NCBI GenBank assembly: GCA_043817715.1 | Contig: JBDRGO010000010.1 | Location: forward strand, 1-27,054 | Direction of reading: 5' to 3' | DNA from: JAFGBZ01 sp043817715 | GTDB taxonomy: Archaea; Iainarchaeota; Iainarchaeia; Iainarchaeales; JAFGBZ01 | DNA length: 27,054 nt | Part shown: piece after piece, positions 6,302 through 16,600 of the stretch | How positions within the stretch are numbered: the first letter of the stretch is position 1 | Layout: each line of letters begins with the position of its first letter | Notes under the pieces: model-generated | Databases searched by the model: none | Told to the model about the DNA's origin: nothing | Seen by the model: only the letters and a program-made list of their open reading frames with translations | Made by a program: the position numbers and the translations under genes

Positions 6302-6383
6302 ATTTAAAGAATTTAATTAAAAGAAATTTAAAGAATTTAATTAAAAGAAGAAATAAAATTAATAATTAAAAGAAGAAATAAAA
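6302..6383 (+). repeat. Short AT-only tandem repeats before the 161-aa gene
   Basis: A 24-bp unit (ATTTAAAG...AAAAGAA) stands twice in perfect tandem at 6302-6325 and 6326-6349. A second 20-bp unit, AATTAAAAGAAGAAATAAAA, appears at 6339-6358 and 6364-6383. The whole 6274-6395 gap is nearly free of G and C. It includes the promoter region of the next gene; replication slippage is the likely origin. Confidence 0.8.
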
Positions 6384-6395
6384 ATAAGTGATTTT

Positions 6396-6881
6396 TTGCC
6401 TAAAGGAAAACCTTTGCCTAAAAAACCTTCTTTCCCTAAAGGCATTTCTTTAGGGAACGAAAAAATCGATTCTTTTTTTAAGCATCCTGATTTTCCAAAG
6501 CATGCAAATGCATTGCATTACAAAAAATCAAGAAAAGGCGGCTGTTATTTTCCTTCTGTCCGTGAGTTTCTTTTAAAAGCAGGATTTGAAAACATTGAAC
6601 GCAGTGAAGTGATTGAGGCTTTCGCTCTGTTAGGAAAGCAGGAAAACTTAGGAGAGCGTGGATTCAGGGCTATACGTAAAGGCGGGTTTGTAGCAGGCAC
6701 AGATTATTTTTATTTTCCTTTAGAAGGAATTTTTGAGGAACACCTCAAGAAACTAATTCATGAATTTAATCAGGTAAGGATTAAAAGGAAAAAAAGTAAA
6801 AAAAATCCCCTGACCAGAAAAGAGTTTGAGGAAAAGGCCCATAGGGAAAGGCTTGAAAGGGAATCAAGGGGGGAAACATAA
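6396..6881 (+). CDS. Unknown 161-aa basic protein
   Basis: No family recognised. The protein starts with a Lys/Pro-rich tail (MPKGKPLPKKPSFPKG), has a central folded part (FFKHPDFPKHANALHYKKSRKGGCYFPSVREFLLKAGFENIERSEVIEAFALLG...GTDYFYFPLEGIFEEHLKKLIHEF), and ends in a highly charged helix (TRKEFEEKAHRERLERESRGE). No membrane segment. The FPSVREFLLKAGFENIERSEVIEAFALLG part reads like a helix-turn-helix, so nucleic-acid binding is possible. The TTG start at 6396 is supported by GTGA at 6388-6391, four bases before it, the same spacing as in the PfkB gene. It is convergent with gap, whose stop is ten bases away. Confidence 0.65.
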   Translation: MPKGKPLPKKPSFPKGISLGNEKIDSFFKHPDFPKHANALHYKKSRKGGCYFPSVREFLLKAGFENIERSEVIEAFALLGKQENLGERGFRAIRKGGFVAGTDYFYFPLEGIFEEHLKKLIHEFNQVRIKRKKSKKNPLTRKEFEEKAHRERLERESRGET

Positions 6882-6890
6882 AAGTAAATT

Positions 6891-7880
6891 TTATTTCCAT
6901 TTCTTTACTGCATCAATCATTCTCTGTGAATACCCTGCTTCATTATCATACCAACTCAGAACTTTCACTAAGTTTCCCTGCACCATTGTTTGTTCTGAAT
7001 CAAATACTGATGAATGAAGATTTCCGATTATATCAGTTGAAACCAATGGCTCTTCAGAGTATTCAAGAATTCCTTTCATTTTTCCTTCCGCTGCTTTCTT
7101 CATTGCTGAATTAATTTCTTCAACTGAAGCTTCTTTTTCTAATTCACAAACTAAATCAACAAGCGAACCGTCTGGAACAGGCACCCTAATAGCCATTCCG
7201 TTTAATTTTCCTTTTAATTCAGGAATTACTTTTGCAATTGCTTTTGCAGCGCCTGTGCTGGTTGGAATAATGTTTACTGCTGCTGTCCTTGCCCTGCGCA
7301 AATCTTTATGCGGAAAATCCAATATGCGTTGGTCTCCTGTATAGGCATGAATTGTTGTCATTAATCCTTTTTTTATTCCAAAAGAATCATGCAACACTTT
7401 CACAATTGGTGCAAGGCAATTGGTTGTGCAGGAAGCATTATCAATTATTTTTTCGCCTTTCATTAATGCTTCTTCATTTACTCCTAAAACAATGGATGGA
7501 ATTCCTTCGCCTTTTGCCGGAGCTGATAATAATACTTTTTTTGCCCCTGCCTTAATGTGCTTTTCACATTCTTCTTTTGTCCTGAAGATTCCTGTGCTTT
7601 CCATTACAATATCAATGCCTAATTCTTTCCAAGGCAATTGTTCAGGGTTTCTTTCACTTAAATAAATTGTTTCTTTTCCATTAACTGTGAATCCTTTTTC
7701 AGTTTCTTTTAATTCAGCTTCAAGTTTGCCGTGCACTGAATCATATTTCAGTAAATGCATCATTGTTTTTTTGTCTCCTAAATCATTTACTGCAGTCAAT
7801 TCAATTTCTTTTTCCTTTAATGCCTGCCTGAAAACAATTCTTCCAATTCTTCCGAATCCATTAATCCCAACCTTAACCAT
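6891..7880 (-). CDS. gap: Glyceraldehyde-3-phosphate dehydrogenase, class I (bacterial type)
   Basis: Oxidises and phosphorylates glyceraldehyde 3-phosphate to 1,3-bisphosphoglycerate. 329 residues, normal size. Rossmann motif NGFGRIGR (7-14) and Asp33 in VNDLGD point to NAD+ preference. The active site ASCTTNC has Cys151, and His178 is in TTIHAYTGDQ. RRARTAAVNIIPTSTGAAKA and SWYDNEAGYSQRM are the usual substrate and C-terminal signatures. These belong to the class I enzyme of bacteria and eukaryotes, not the class II enzyme usual in archaea, so ancient transfer from bacteria is likely. A GGAGTTG site precedes ATG 7880. Base use is like the neighbours, so any transfer is old. It completes a pgi/pgk/gap neighbourhood but lies on its own minus-strand unit. 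Confidence 0.95.
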   Translation of the reverse strand: MVKVGINGFGRIGRIVFRQALKEKEIELTAVNDLGDKKTMMHLLKYDSVHGKLEAELKETEKGFTVNGKETIYLSERNPEQLPWKELGIDIVMESTGIFRTKEECEKHIKAGAKKVLLSAPAKGEGIPSIVLGVNEEALMKGEKIIDNASCTTNCLAPIVKVLHDSFGIKKGLMTTIHAYTGDQRILDFPHKDLRRARTAAVNIIPTSTGAAKAIAKVIPELKGKLNGMAIRVPVPDGSLVDLVCELEKEASVEEINSAMKKAAEGKMKGILEYSEEPLVSTDIIGNLHSSVFDSEQTMVQGNLVKVLSWYDNEAGYSQRMIDAVKKWK

Positions 7881-8020
7881 TTTAACAACTCCAAATTTTC
7901 ATTCAAGTTTTAATTATTTTTTCAGTTAATTCTAATTTAAATTTTTTAATTATATTTTTTTTTAATTATTTTTTTTGTTTAATTTAATTTTTTATTCTTT
8001 TGTTTTCCTTTTTTAATCTC

Positions 8021-10630
8021 TTATTTTACTTTAATTATTTTTGTTTTTTCTTTCTGCCTTTTAATGTAATCAATCAAAAACAGAACACACAATTCAATTA
8101 ATGCAATTGCATATCCTGCCGCAAAGCTCTTTGCAATCCATTTTCCTATTAATGGAATCATGAAAATGATTCCTGCAGTAATTGAATGAAGCACCATATG
8201 CTGTTTTCTTTTTGTTTGAGGCAGGTTTTCCCTGTGTTTTTTCAGGTTATTGAATGTTTTTATTGCCGAAAAACCGCATAAAATCAATAACAGCAAAAAC
8301 ATTATCCAGTCGCTGACGGTTTCTCCTGCCAGTGACAGCAGATTGCTTGAAATAAGCTTGACTGCCTCTTCCAGTGTCTGCAATGCATTAAAGCTTGAGG
8401 TAAAGAATGCAGCTTCCTTTCTTTTGATTAAGAAAGCATATGTTCCGTTTTGCTTTACAAGAAATGCGATTTTTCCTTCCATGTCAGTAATAAATTTTTC
8501 AGTGTTTCCATTTGGCAGTATGACATTTACTTCTGCCCCTGCAACCGGCTTTCCTTCCTCGGTTTTTACTGTGAATTCCTGCCATTCCCCTTTCTGCAGT
8601 TCTTTTTTATACTGCACTTCAACTGTTTCCACTTCAAAGCTTCCTTCAAAGTCTTCAAAGCTTTCTTTTGCTGCTTTTAATAAGTGGGTTCCTCCTTCAA
8701 GCAGGTTAAATTTAATTATCCCTTCTTCATCGGAAATTAATTCAATTTTTCTTCCTGAAGGATAAGTTATTTCAATATCTGCATCGCTTATGTTTTTTCC
8801 GAACAAATCCCTTAATTTAATTTCCCTTACGTCCCCTAAAAAGATTGATTCATTGTAATTGTAATTTACATCAATTTCATTTAACCTTATTTTGACTGTT
8901 AAAGTTAAGTTGTTGTCTGCTTCAAGGGATTCAATTATTTCCCCCAAATAATCAACCTGAATGTTCAGGTATTTTTCTCCTGCTTCTGTTCCTGAATAAA
9001 GGTTATGGAAATATTCAATTGCTTCATTTGATGCAAGCGAATTGATTTTCTGGTCAATTAATTTGTTCTGGTCAAAATATGTTTTGAAGCTGAATCCATT
9101 TGCATCGCTGCCGCCGGAATTGGCTATTTCATAATTTAAATCAAAATAAGTGCCAATCAGAATTGTTTTAGGCAATGAAGTGACTCTTGCATAAAGTTGC
9201 GGAATTAATGCGCATCCTTCATCAATAAATCCGTCTCCGTCATTGTCAATGTTATCAAAGCATATTTCCCTGCATTCAAATAATCCTGCAAGCAATTTAT
9301 CCCATCTTGGCGGCAGATTTTCCCTGTCAGTCCATCCTTTGGAATTATTGTATGCAACCGCATATGATTCAATGGATGTTTCATCATCAAAAGGGCCAAT
9401 GCTTCCTTTCCATTTTTTTGAAGATTGTTTCTGTAATGAAATAAAGTTGCTGTTATAGTAAAACCTGACTTCATTGATTTCTGTTTCTTGTCCTGAAAAT
9501 ATTTCAACTTCAGCATCAAGATAATATTCCAGGTTTTCTTCATCAAGTCTTGCAGTTAGTTCGGCTGATTTAATTAAGTCAGGCATTTCACAATTCGGAT
9601 TCTGGGGAAATTGTTCACAGAAGCTTAAGCGGGTTATCAGTATTGGCCCGCCTGTGCCTGTCATTGTTCCGTCATTGTCTGAGAAAGAATAATATGCATC
9701 TTTGTCCATTGGAACAATCAAGCCAAGCGGCTGAAGTTCCCTTATATTTTCAAATTCCCTGTGGACTATTGTTTCTCCGTTGTCATAAAATACATCCAGC
9801 CACTGGATTCCGCCGTCATCATCAATTATTTTGCTTACATAAATGTTCTGCTGGTCTCCCATGTAAATTAAATGAATCCAGCTGTTTTCCGGTTCTGCAA
9901 AAAATATTTTTTTGGATTCACTGGATTCGGTTTCTGTTGCTTTCTTAAATTCAATTGACTGGTTTTGGTCTGAACAAAAAGGATTCAAGGCCATTAAATT
10001 GAATATTCTTTTTCCCAAATCATATGAATATTCTTTTCCTTCAGAGTCAAGAGCTTTTATTTTGGAAATAATAACTGTTTTTCCGGTGAACGGCGAAATA
10101 ATTCCTGTGTAAATATTTGGTCCGCCTGTAAGTTCCTGAGAATACACTAACAGACTTTTCCCTAAAGAATATTCAAATGAAATATTTTCAAGAGAATGCA
10201 TTGCATTTACATCAGCAGTTATCTGCAGTTTATATAATGCGTTTTCATCATTAATTACTTCTGCTTCAATTCCTGCATTTTCAATCACAACCAGGTTTGG
10301 AGTTGAAGGCAATTCACCATAAATCGGAATATTTGAACCGATTCCTTTTTGGCTTCCTTCATCATCCATGAAATTATAAAATGCTTCTTGCCCTTCCTGC
10401 AGGGGCACATTCAAAACATCATTTTGTTTAACATTTTCAAATGAATAAGTTTCTGTTTCTGCATCAGTTACAACAAACACATCAACAAATTCAATATCAT
10501 TGTCATTGTCCAATACATGCACTGCCTGAATGCTTCCCTGTTCATTTATTTGAAGCGTTAATTCTGAAGCGCTGAAAACACTAATGCTCAGCATAAGAAA
10601 AAGCAATGTAGTTAAAACAATTTTTTTCAT
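8021..10630 (-). CDS. Secreted/membrane-anchored surface protein with CARDB-like and carboxypeptidase-regulatory-like domains, three C-terminal membrane helices
   Basis: 869 residues. Signal peptide MKKIVLTTLLFLMLSISVFS. A duplicated unit follows: [DNDNDIEFVDVF...ETYSFENV...YNFMDDEGSQKGIG] and again [DDDGGIQWLDVFYDNGETIVHREFENI...YYSFSDNDGTMTGTG], each followed by a ~100-residue beta-rich segment. Then comes a Ca-binding type CFDNIDNDGDGFIDEGC (MopE/thrombospondin-like), a CARDB-like domain (PKTILIGTYFDLNYEIANSGGSDANG), and two carboxypeptidase-regulatory-like domains (RDLFGKNISDADIEITYPSGRK; KTEEGKPVAGAEVNVILPNG). Near the end are three hydrophobic helices (WIMFLLLLILCGFSAI; IIFMIPLIGKWIA; YAIALIELCVLFLI) and a Lys-rich tail. 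The start overlaps the stop of the giant upstream gene as ATGA, with GGAGGAAC as ribosome-binding site, so the two are translationally coupled. A role as membrane anchor or partner of the giant protein is inferred. Confidence 0.85.
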   Translation of the reverse strand: MKKIVLTTLLFLMLSISVFSASELTLQINEQGSIQAVHVLDNDNDIEFVDVFVVTDAETETYSFENVKQNDVLNVPLQEGQEAFYNFMDDEGSQKGIGSNIPIYGELPSTPNLVVIENAGIEAEVINDENALYKLQITADVNAMHSLENISFEYSLGKSLLVYSQELTGGPNIYTGIISPFTGKTVIISKIKALDSEGKEYSYDLGKRIFNLMALNPFCSDQNQSIEFKKATETESSESKKIFFAEPENSWIHLIYMGDQQNIYVSKIIDDDGGIQWLDVFYDNGETIVHREFENIRELQPLGLIVPMDKDAYYSFSDNDGTMTGTGGPILITRLSFCEQFPQNPNCEMPDLIKSAELTARLDEENLEYYLDAEVEIFSGQETEINEVRFYYNSNFISLQKQSSKKWKGSIGPFDDETSIESYAVAYNNSKGWTDRENLPPRWDKLLAGLFECREICFDNIDNDGDGFIDEGCALIPQLYARVTSLPKTILIGTYFDLNYEIANSGGSDANGFSFKTYFDQNKLIDQKINSLASNEAIEYFHNLYSGTEAGEKYLNIQVDYLGEIIESLEADNNLTLTVKIRLNEIDVNYNYNESIFLGDVREIKLRDLFGKNISDADIEITYPSGRKIELISDEEGIIKFNLLEGGTHLLKAAKESFEDFEGSFEVETVEVQYKKELQKGEWQEFTVKTEEGKPVAGAEVNVILPNGNTEKFITDMEGKIAFLVKQNGTYAFLIKRKEAAFFTSSFNALQTLEEAVKLISSNLLSLAGETVSDWIMFLLLLILCGFSAIKTFNNLKKHRENLPQTKRKQHMVLHSITAGIIFMIPLIGKWIAKSFAAGYAIALIELCVLFLIDYIKRQKEKTKIIKVK

Positions 10631-13600
10631 GTTTGTTCCTCCAATGGAATTGTTTGGTTATTTGGCGTGTTTCCTCCGGAAACTGCTTGGGAATTATTTG
10701 TTTGATTTGTTGTGCCTGAAGAATCTTCTGTGCCTCTTGTTCTCATTACTGCATAACAAAATGGATTGTCAGAACTCCTGTTCATTATTTCAGTATTCCT
10801 GAATATGATATTATTGGTTCTTAAGTAATGCATTCTTGAAAGAAATGCAGGATTTTCCTGGCTTGGATAAAACTGGCTGTTAATCCATTTCAATATAGTT
10901 TCCACTAAATGCTCGCGATAAGCAACATCCACATATCTTTCGCAGTCAGAGTACAAATTCATTAAATTGAATTCATATGATGCATAAGGCATGTCTGCTT
11001 CAGTTGCTTCAAGAAGATAACTGTTTTGATTTGTCAATCCGCTTAATTCATAAATAAATGCAGTGCTTTCACCCCATCTGGTATCGTTAATTCTTCTGAT
11101 TTGCTGAAGCAGATTGCTGTTAATTCTAAATGCATAATTCTGCCCTGAATCAGCTCTGAATGCTGTTGCAAGCAAATTCTCATTGTTTAATATTTCGTTA
11201 TATGAATAAATCCTGTTTTCTTCACTTATAATATTTATTTCCCATTCAAATTCATTGTTTAATTCAAATAATTCATTCACTTGCTTTGAACTGTCCAAAA
11301 CAATTCTTGCATTATGTTCAGATAAACTGCTTACTCCATTTAAGTCATATGTGAATTCAATTTCTTTTCCTGCATCCAGCCCTGTCGAGGAAAGAGTTTT
11401 AACTAAATTGCCGTCAAAGTATATTTCGGTTTCAAACTGCCCTGTCTGTTTTTTTCCTTCATTAACTATTTTTCCTCTTAAAGTAATTTTTTGGTTCTGC
11501 ATTGCATAAATCGGAGTATTTCCTTCTTTAAAAACTAGGTCAGCATTTTCTTGTTTTATATAAACTATCTCCAGATTGTCTGCTTCATTTGATTCCAGTA
11601 TTTCTTTTTCTGAATCAAGCCATATTTTGAATAAATCCTGATATCCGAACTGGCTTGCATCAAAATTGTATTGCAGTGAAATTATTTCTCCCTTATTCAG
11701 TTTATGGATTGTATCCTGCCAAAGCGCTTGGGTTTTTCCATAAACAGTTACTCTAAATGGATTTCCAACTGATTCAGTTTCAGCAGTAAATGAAACATGC
11801 AGCACTGCGCTTTCAAGTTTTCCTTCAGTATAAATAAGGTCAGTTAAATAAGGTTTTTCTGAAAACAGTATATTTGGAATTGAGCCGAATGCCGCTAAAG
11901 AAGTGTCTGAATTATTTGTTTCATTGCTTTCAGCAATTGAATTGCTTGGATCAACTTCTGCAGTGAATAATTCGCTTCCATTCCATGCATATGTTTCAGA
12001 ATCAAATATGATGCTGAAACTAATATTTTTTTGTTCCTGGCTTGCAAGCCCCTGAACTGTTTCAGTATGATTCAAGTAACCCTGCTGGTCAGAAAACATT
12101 ACTTCAATATTTCCATTAACATCTTTGGTTCCGTTATTTTTAATTATTGCATTAAATTTGACTTCATCATTTTCTAAAAAGAAGGGAGTTCCTGTTGCAG
12201 AATTAATTACGCTGAAATCCAAGACAGTTAAATCAATTTCTTTTTCAATTATTTCCTGAGTACATTCTCCTACACAGCAGTAAGTTGTATCTGTTGTGGT
12301 AAACAGGCTTTCGCTGCATTCATTCGGCGGAGCGCAGGTGCTCCCCCCATAATCGCTGCAGAAATTTGTTGAACCAGTAGAAATATCAACAGAAAAACTG
12401 ACTGAACTCATTGAATCATTTCCTGCAGTATCGCTTACATTTACATCAACAGTGTATGATTGCCCGTTCTGCAAGCCAGTGAAACTATATCCTAAATTAG
12501 TGCTATTATTAATCCATGCTCCTCCAGTAATTCTAACTTCATAATGGTCAATTGAAACTTCAGCAGCAGTTCCAGTATAATTAACATCAATTTGTGTTGT
12601 TCCAATAGAAAGAACCTGTCCTGATGTTGGATTACTAATAGCAACAACTGGATTAGTTTTTGAAAGAAGAATATATTCAGTATTAACTGTTTCTTGATTT
12701 CCTAAACTATCATTTGAATTAAAATCAATTGCCCAGTTACCGTCAGTATTAAAGAAAACATTTGAATCATATGTTTGCCATGCACCATAACTTACTGCAT
12801 TACTTGAATCAGTATCTACTCTGTATTTTGTAATATTACACCCAATTGATTGAGTATTTGCAACAGAATCACTGCAAGTTAATTTTACATTTGCATCCCT
12901 ATTTTGCCATCCAGTATTAGCATCGCTTGTTGTTGTTGGTGCAGTTGAATCAATTAAAATATAAATTGTATTTGTATCCTCTAAATTATTTGCAGCATCT
13001 AATGAATTAAAATCAATTGCATAATTTCCATCTGATTGGAATAATACTGAAGTTATTGCAGCAGTTGTACTTAAACTACAGCCATCTTGTGCTTCACAAC
13101 TCGCTGTTGGCATTTCTGAACATTCAGTTGCAATTCCTGAACAATTGCCTTTTGCCCAGCTACATATTGCTTGTCCGTTACAAGTTCCTTCTTCTACAAA
13201 TGATGAACAAGCTGTAGCTGTTCCAGTACAATTTGATGCTGTTTTATTATAATCAGTCCAGTTTCCATAAGTTGTACCAGTATCTGCATTTGAATCAAGT
13301 CTGTATTGAGTTAAATAATTTCCTGAAGCTTCAGTAATAGTAAATAATACATTTGCATCAAAATTCTGCCAAATTGCATTATAATCTGCAACAGTAACTG
13401 GTTTAATATTATCAATATAAAATGAATTATTGCTTGAATCAGTCTTATTAATGTCATGTGAATCATAAATATTTACATCAATGAAATAATTTCCATCACT
13501 AATTCCTGCTACATTAAAATCAATTGAACATCTTTGATTTGTTGACCAGTCAATATCAGGACAAGAATAAAAGACTTGATTAGGATCATTTAAATTTAAA

Positions 13601-16600
13601 TCATTAAATAATTGGGTTTCAAATTCTCCTGCAGTTGAAGAATAATAAACATCAGCAAAAAGTGTGTCACCAGTCCCTTCAGCATCTCTTACTGTAAAAT
13701 TAATATCTGAATTACTATCTACATTCAATTTATTATTTGAAACATAAGTTCCTGCCTCAGTTGGATAAGTAACTTCAATTGTTGGTTCAACACCATACTC
13801 AATTGTATCGCTGACTATTATTTTATTTCCTGCTCTGTCCTTGAATTGAGCATAAACTGGTTTTGCTCCATAATTTGCATTGCAGTCAGCATCAGAACCT
13901 AAATCAATTGATTTTGAAGTTGAATAAGTTTCAAATGAAGTGAAAATTTCATTTTCATTCCATTCAAGTACAGTAATATAATCTCCAACATAACCTGTTG
14001 CAAGAATATCATTGTCTCCGTCATTATCAACATCTCCAACTATTGCATCATATGGTTCATCTGCAGTTCCAAGATTATAATCAGTATTCCAATTGCTTCC
14101 ATCCCATTCAATTACTGTAGTAACATTGTTTGTTCCAGCGTATCCTACAACAATTTCATTATTTAAATCATTATCAGGGTCTCCAACAAATACAGAAATA
14201 GGGTTTGATTTTACTGCAATATTATAATCACTTGTCCAAGTTGAACCAGTCCAGTTATAAACTCCAATTGATGCGCTATTTAAATTTGCAATAATTAATT
14301 CATTTTCTTCATCATTATCTGCATCTCCTACAAAGATTCCTATAGGCGTATTCTGTGCTCCAATAATGATTTCTGCATCCCATCCTGCACCATTCCATTT
14401 ATGAATGCTTGCAGTTCCAGATGTTGTTGCATTTGTTATAATTATGTCATTGTCTCCGTCATTATCTGCATCAGCAATAAATGCACCAGTTCCATAAACT
14501 CCTATTGATAAATTATAATCATTTAACCAACTTGTTCCATTCCATTGGAAAACTGAAACTACTGAAGTTCCGAAATTAGCGGCAATTATGTCATTGTCTC
14601 CGTCATTATCTACATCTCCTACTGCAATTCCTTTTGGTTGGTCTTTTGTTCCTAAATTATAATCTGCACTCCAATTTGTTCCATTCCATAAGAAAACAGT
14701 TACATTATCGTCAGCTGAATCTTCTACATCTCCAGTATTAGAAACAATTATATCATTTAATCCATCTCCATTTACATCTGCAATCATAACATCTGATGGT
14801 CCTGCATTAGTTCCTAAATTATAATCATTGTCCCAGTCTGTTCCATTCCATTGGAAAACAGAAATTGAATTAATGTATGTGTGTACTACAACAAAATCAT
14901 TGTCTCCGTCATTATCCACATCTCCTATTGCTAAATCTTCTGGTCTGTCCTGTGTTCCTAAATTTAAATCACTTACCCAAGTTTTATTATTGCTGCAGGA
15001 AAATTGCATTTGATCACATTCACTTCCTGCATCAGCACAACTCAAAGTTAATGTAAGATTACGTGAAGTAGTATATGCATTTCCTCCGTCAATTAAATTT
15101 GTTCCATTTAAAGTAGTATTATCAATCATGAAGCTTGGGCTTGTTTCTGTATCACTTCCTCCGATTGCGTTGATGTCAACCCGGATTGTGTAGTTTGCAT
15201 CAGAGTATATATTTGTGTCAATATTTAAGTCAATCCCATTGAAAGCACTATTAGTGAAACTGCATTGGTTTGTGGTTTCATTGTTTGCGTCAGGGTCAGA
15301 GCAGTATGCTGTTGATTCTAGATTTACATCTGAATATAATGTGTATACTGTTGCTCCTTGAATTAAATAAATGCTTGCATTTAAATCTGATCCACCATCA
15401 ACTCTTACATTAAAATCAATGCTTCTTTTTCCTGAAACATATGTTCCTGAAACAGGCCAAGTAATATTTACATCAGGATTTGCAATATAATCAATTGTGT
15501 CGCTTGCTGTAATGGTTTTTCCTGCTCTGTCTTTGTATTTAACATAAATTGTTTTTGTTCCAAAATCTGTATTGCAATCTGCGCCTGCAGTGCTTAAATC
15601 AATTGTTTGTGAAGTTGAATAATTTTCTAATGCAGTATAAGTGGTATTCCATTGGAATACTGATAATGTGTCTGAACCCCAATTAGCTACTACGATATCG
15701 TTGTCTCCGTCATTGTCTGCATCTCCGATAAATACACTGTGAGGAGTAGTTTGTGTTGCTAAATTATAATCATTGTTCCATCCTGTTCCATTCCATAAAT
15801 GAACTGAAGCAGTATTTGAACTTCCATTTGTAAAAACTATGTCATTGTTTCCGTCATTATCTACATCTCCAATATGGGCTATATAAGGATTGTTTTGTGT
15901 TGCTAAATTATAATCATTGTTCCATCCTGTTCCATTCCATAAATGAACTGAAGCAGTGCTGGCAACAGGAGAGGTATTGACAGCAACTATGTCGTTGTCT
16001 CCGTCATTATCTACATCTCCAACAAATACATTGTAAGCATCTGCTGATGTTGCTAAATTAAAGTCATTGCTCCAATCCGAACCATTCCAAATCCATATTG
16101 ATATCAGTTTTGAAGTTCTTACTGCGGTAATTATATCATTGTCTCCGTCATTATCTGCATCAGCAACAAAAGTAGAATATACTCGATTTGGAGTTCCTAA
16201 ATTATAATCATTTATCCAAGTTGTTCCATTCCATTGTAATACAGATGTTGTTTGGTCTCTATAATTTCCTACAATTATATCATTGTCTCCGTCATTGTCT
16301 GCATCTTCAATATGAATGTATAATGGTTGGTCTTGCACTGCTATATTATAATCATTTACCCATGTTGAACCAGTCCATTGAAATAGTGAAACATTATCTG
16401 TATTTAAATTTGTTACTGCAATATCGTTGTCTCCGTCATTGTCTGCATCTCCAATAGCAACACCTATTGGCGTGTCTACTACTCCTAAATTATTGTCATT
16501 TATCCAAGTGCTTCCATTCCATTGGAAAACTGAAACTGTGCTCGAGCCTCTATTTGCTACAACAATGTCATTATTTCCATCATTATCTACATCCCCTATC

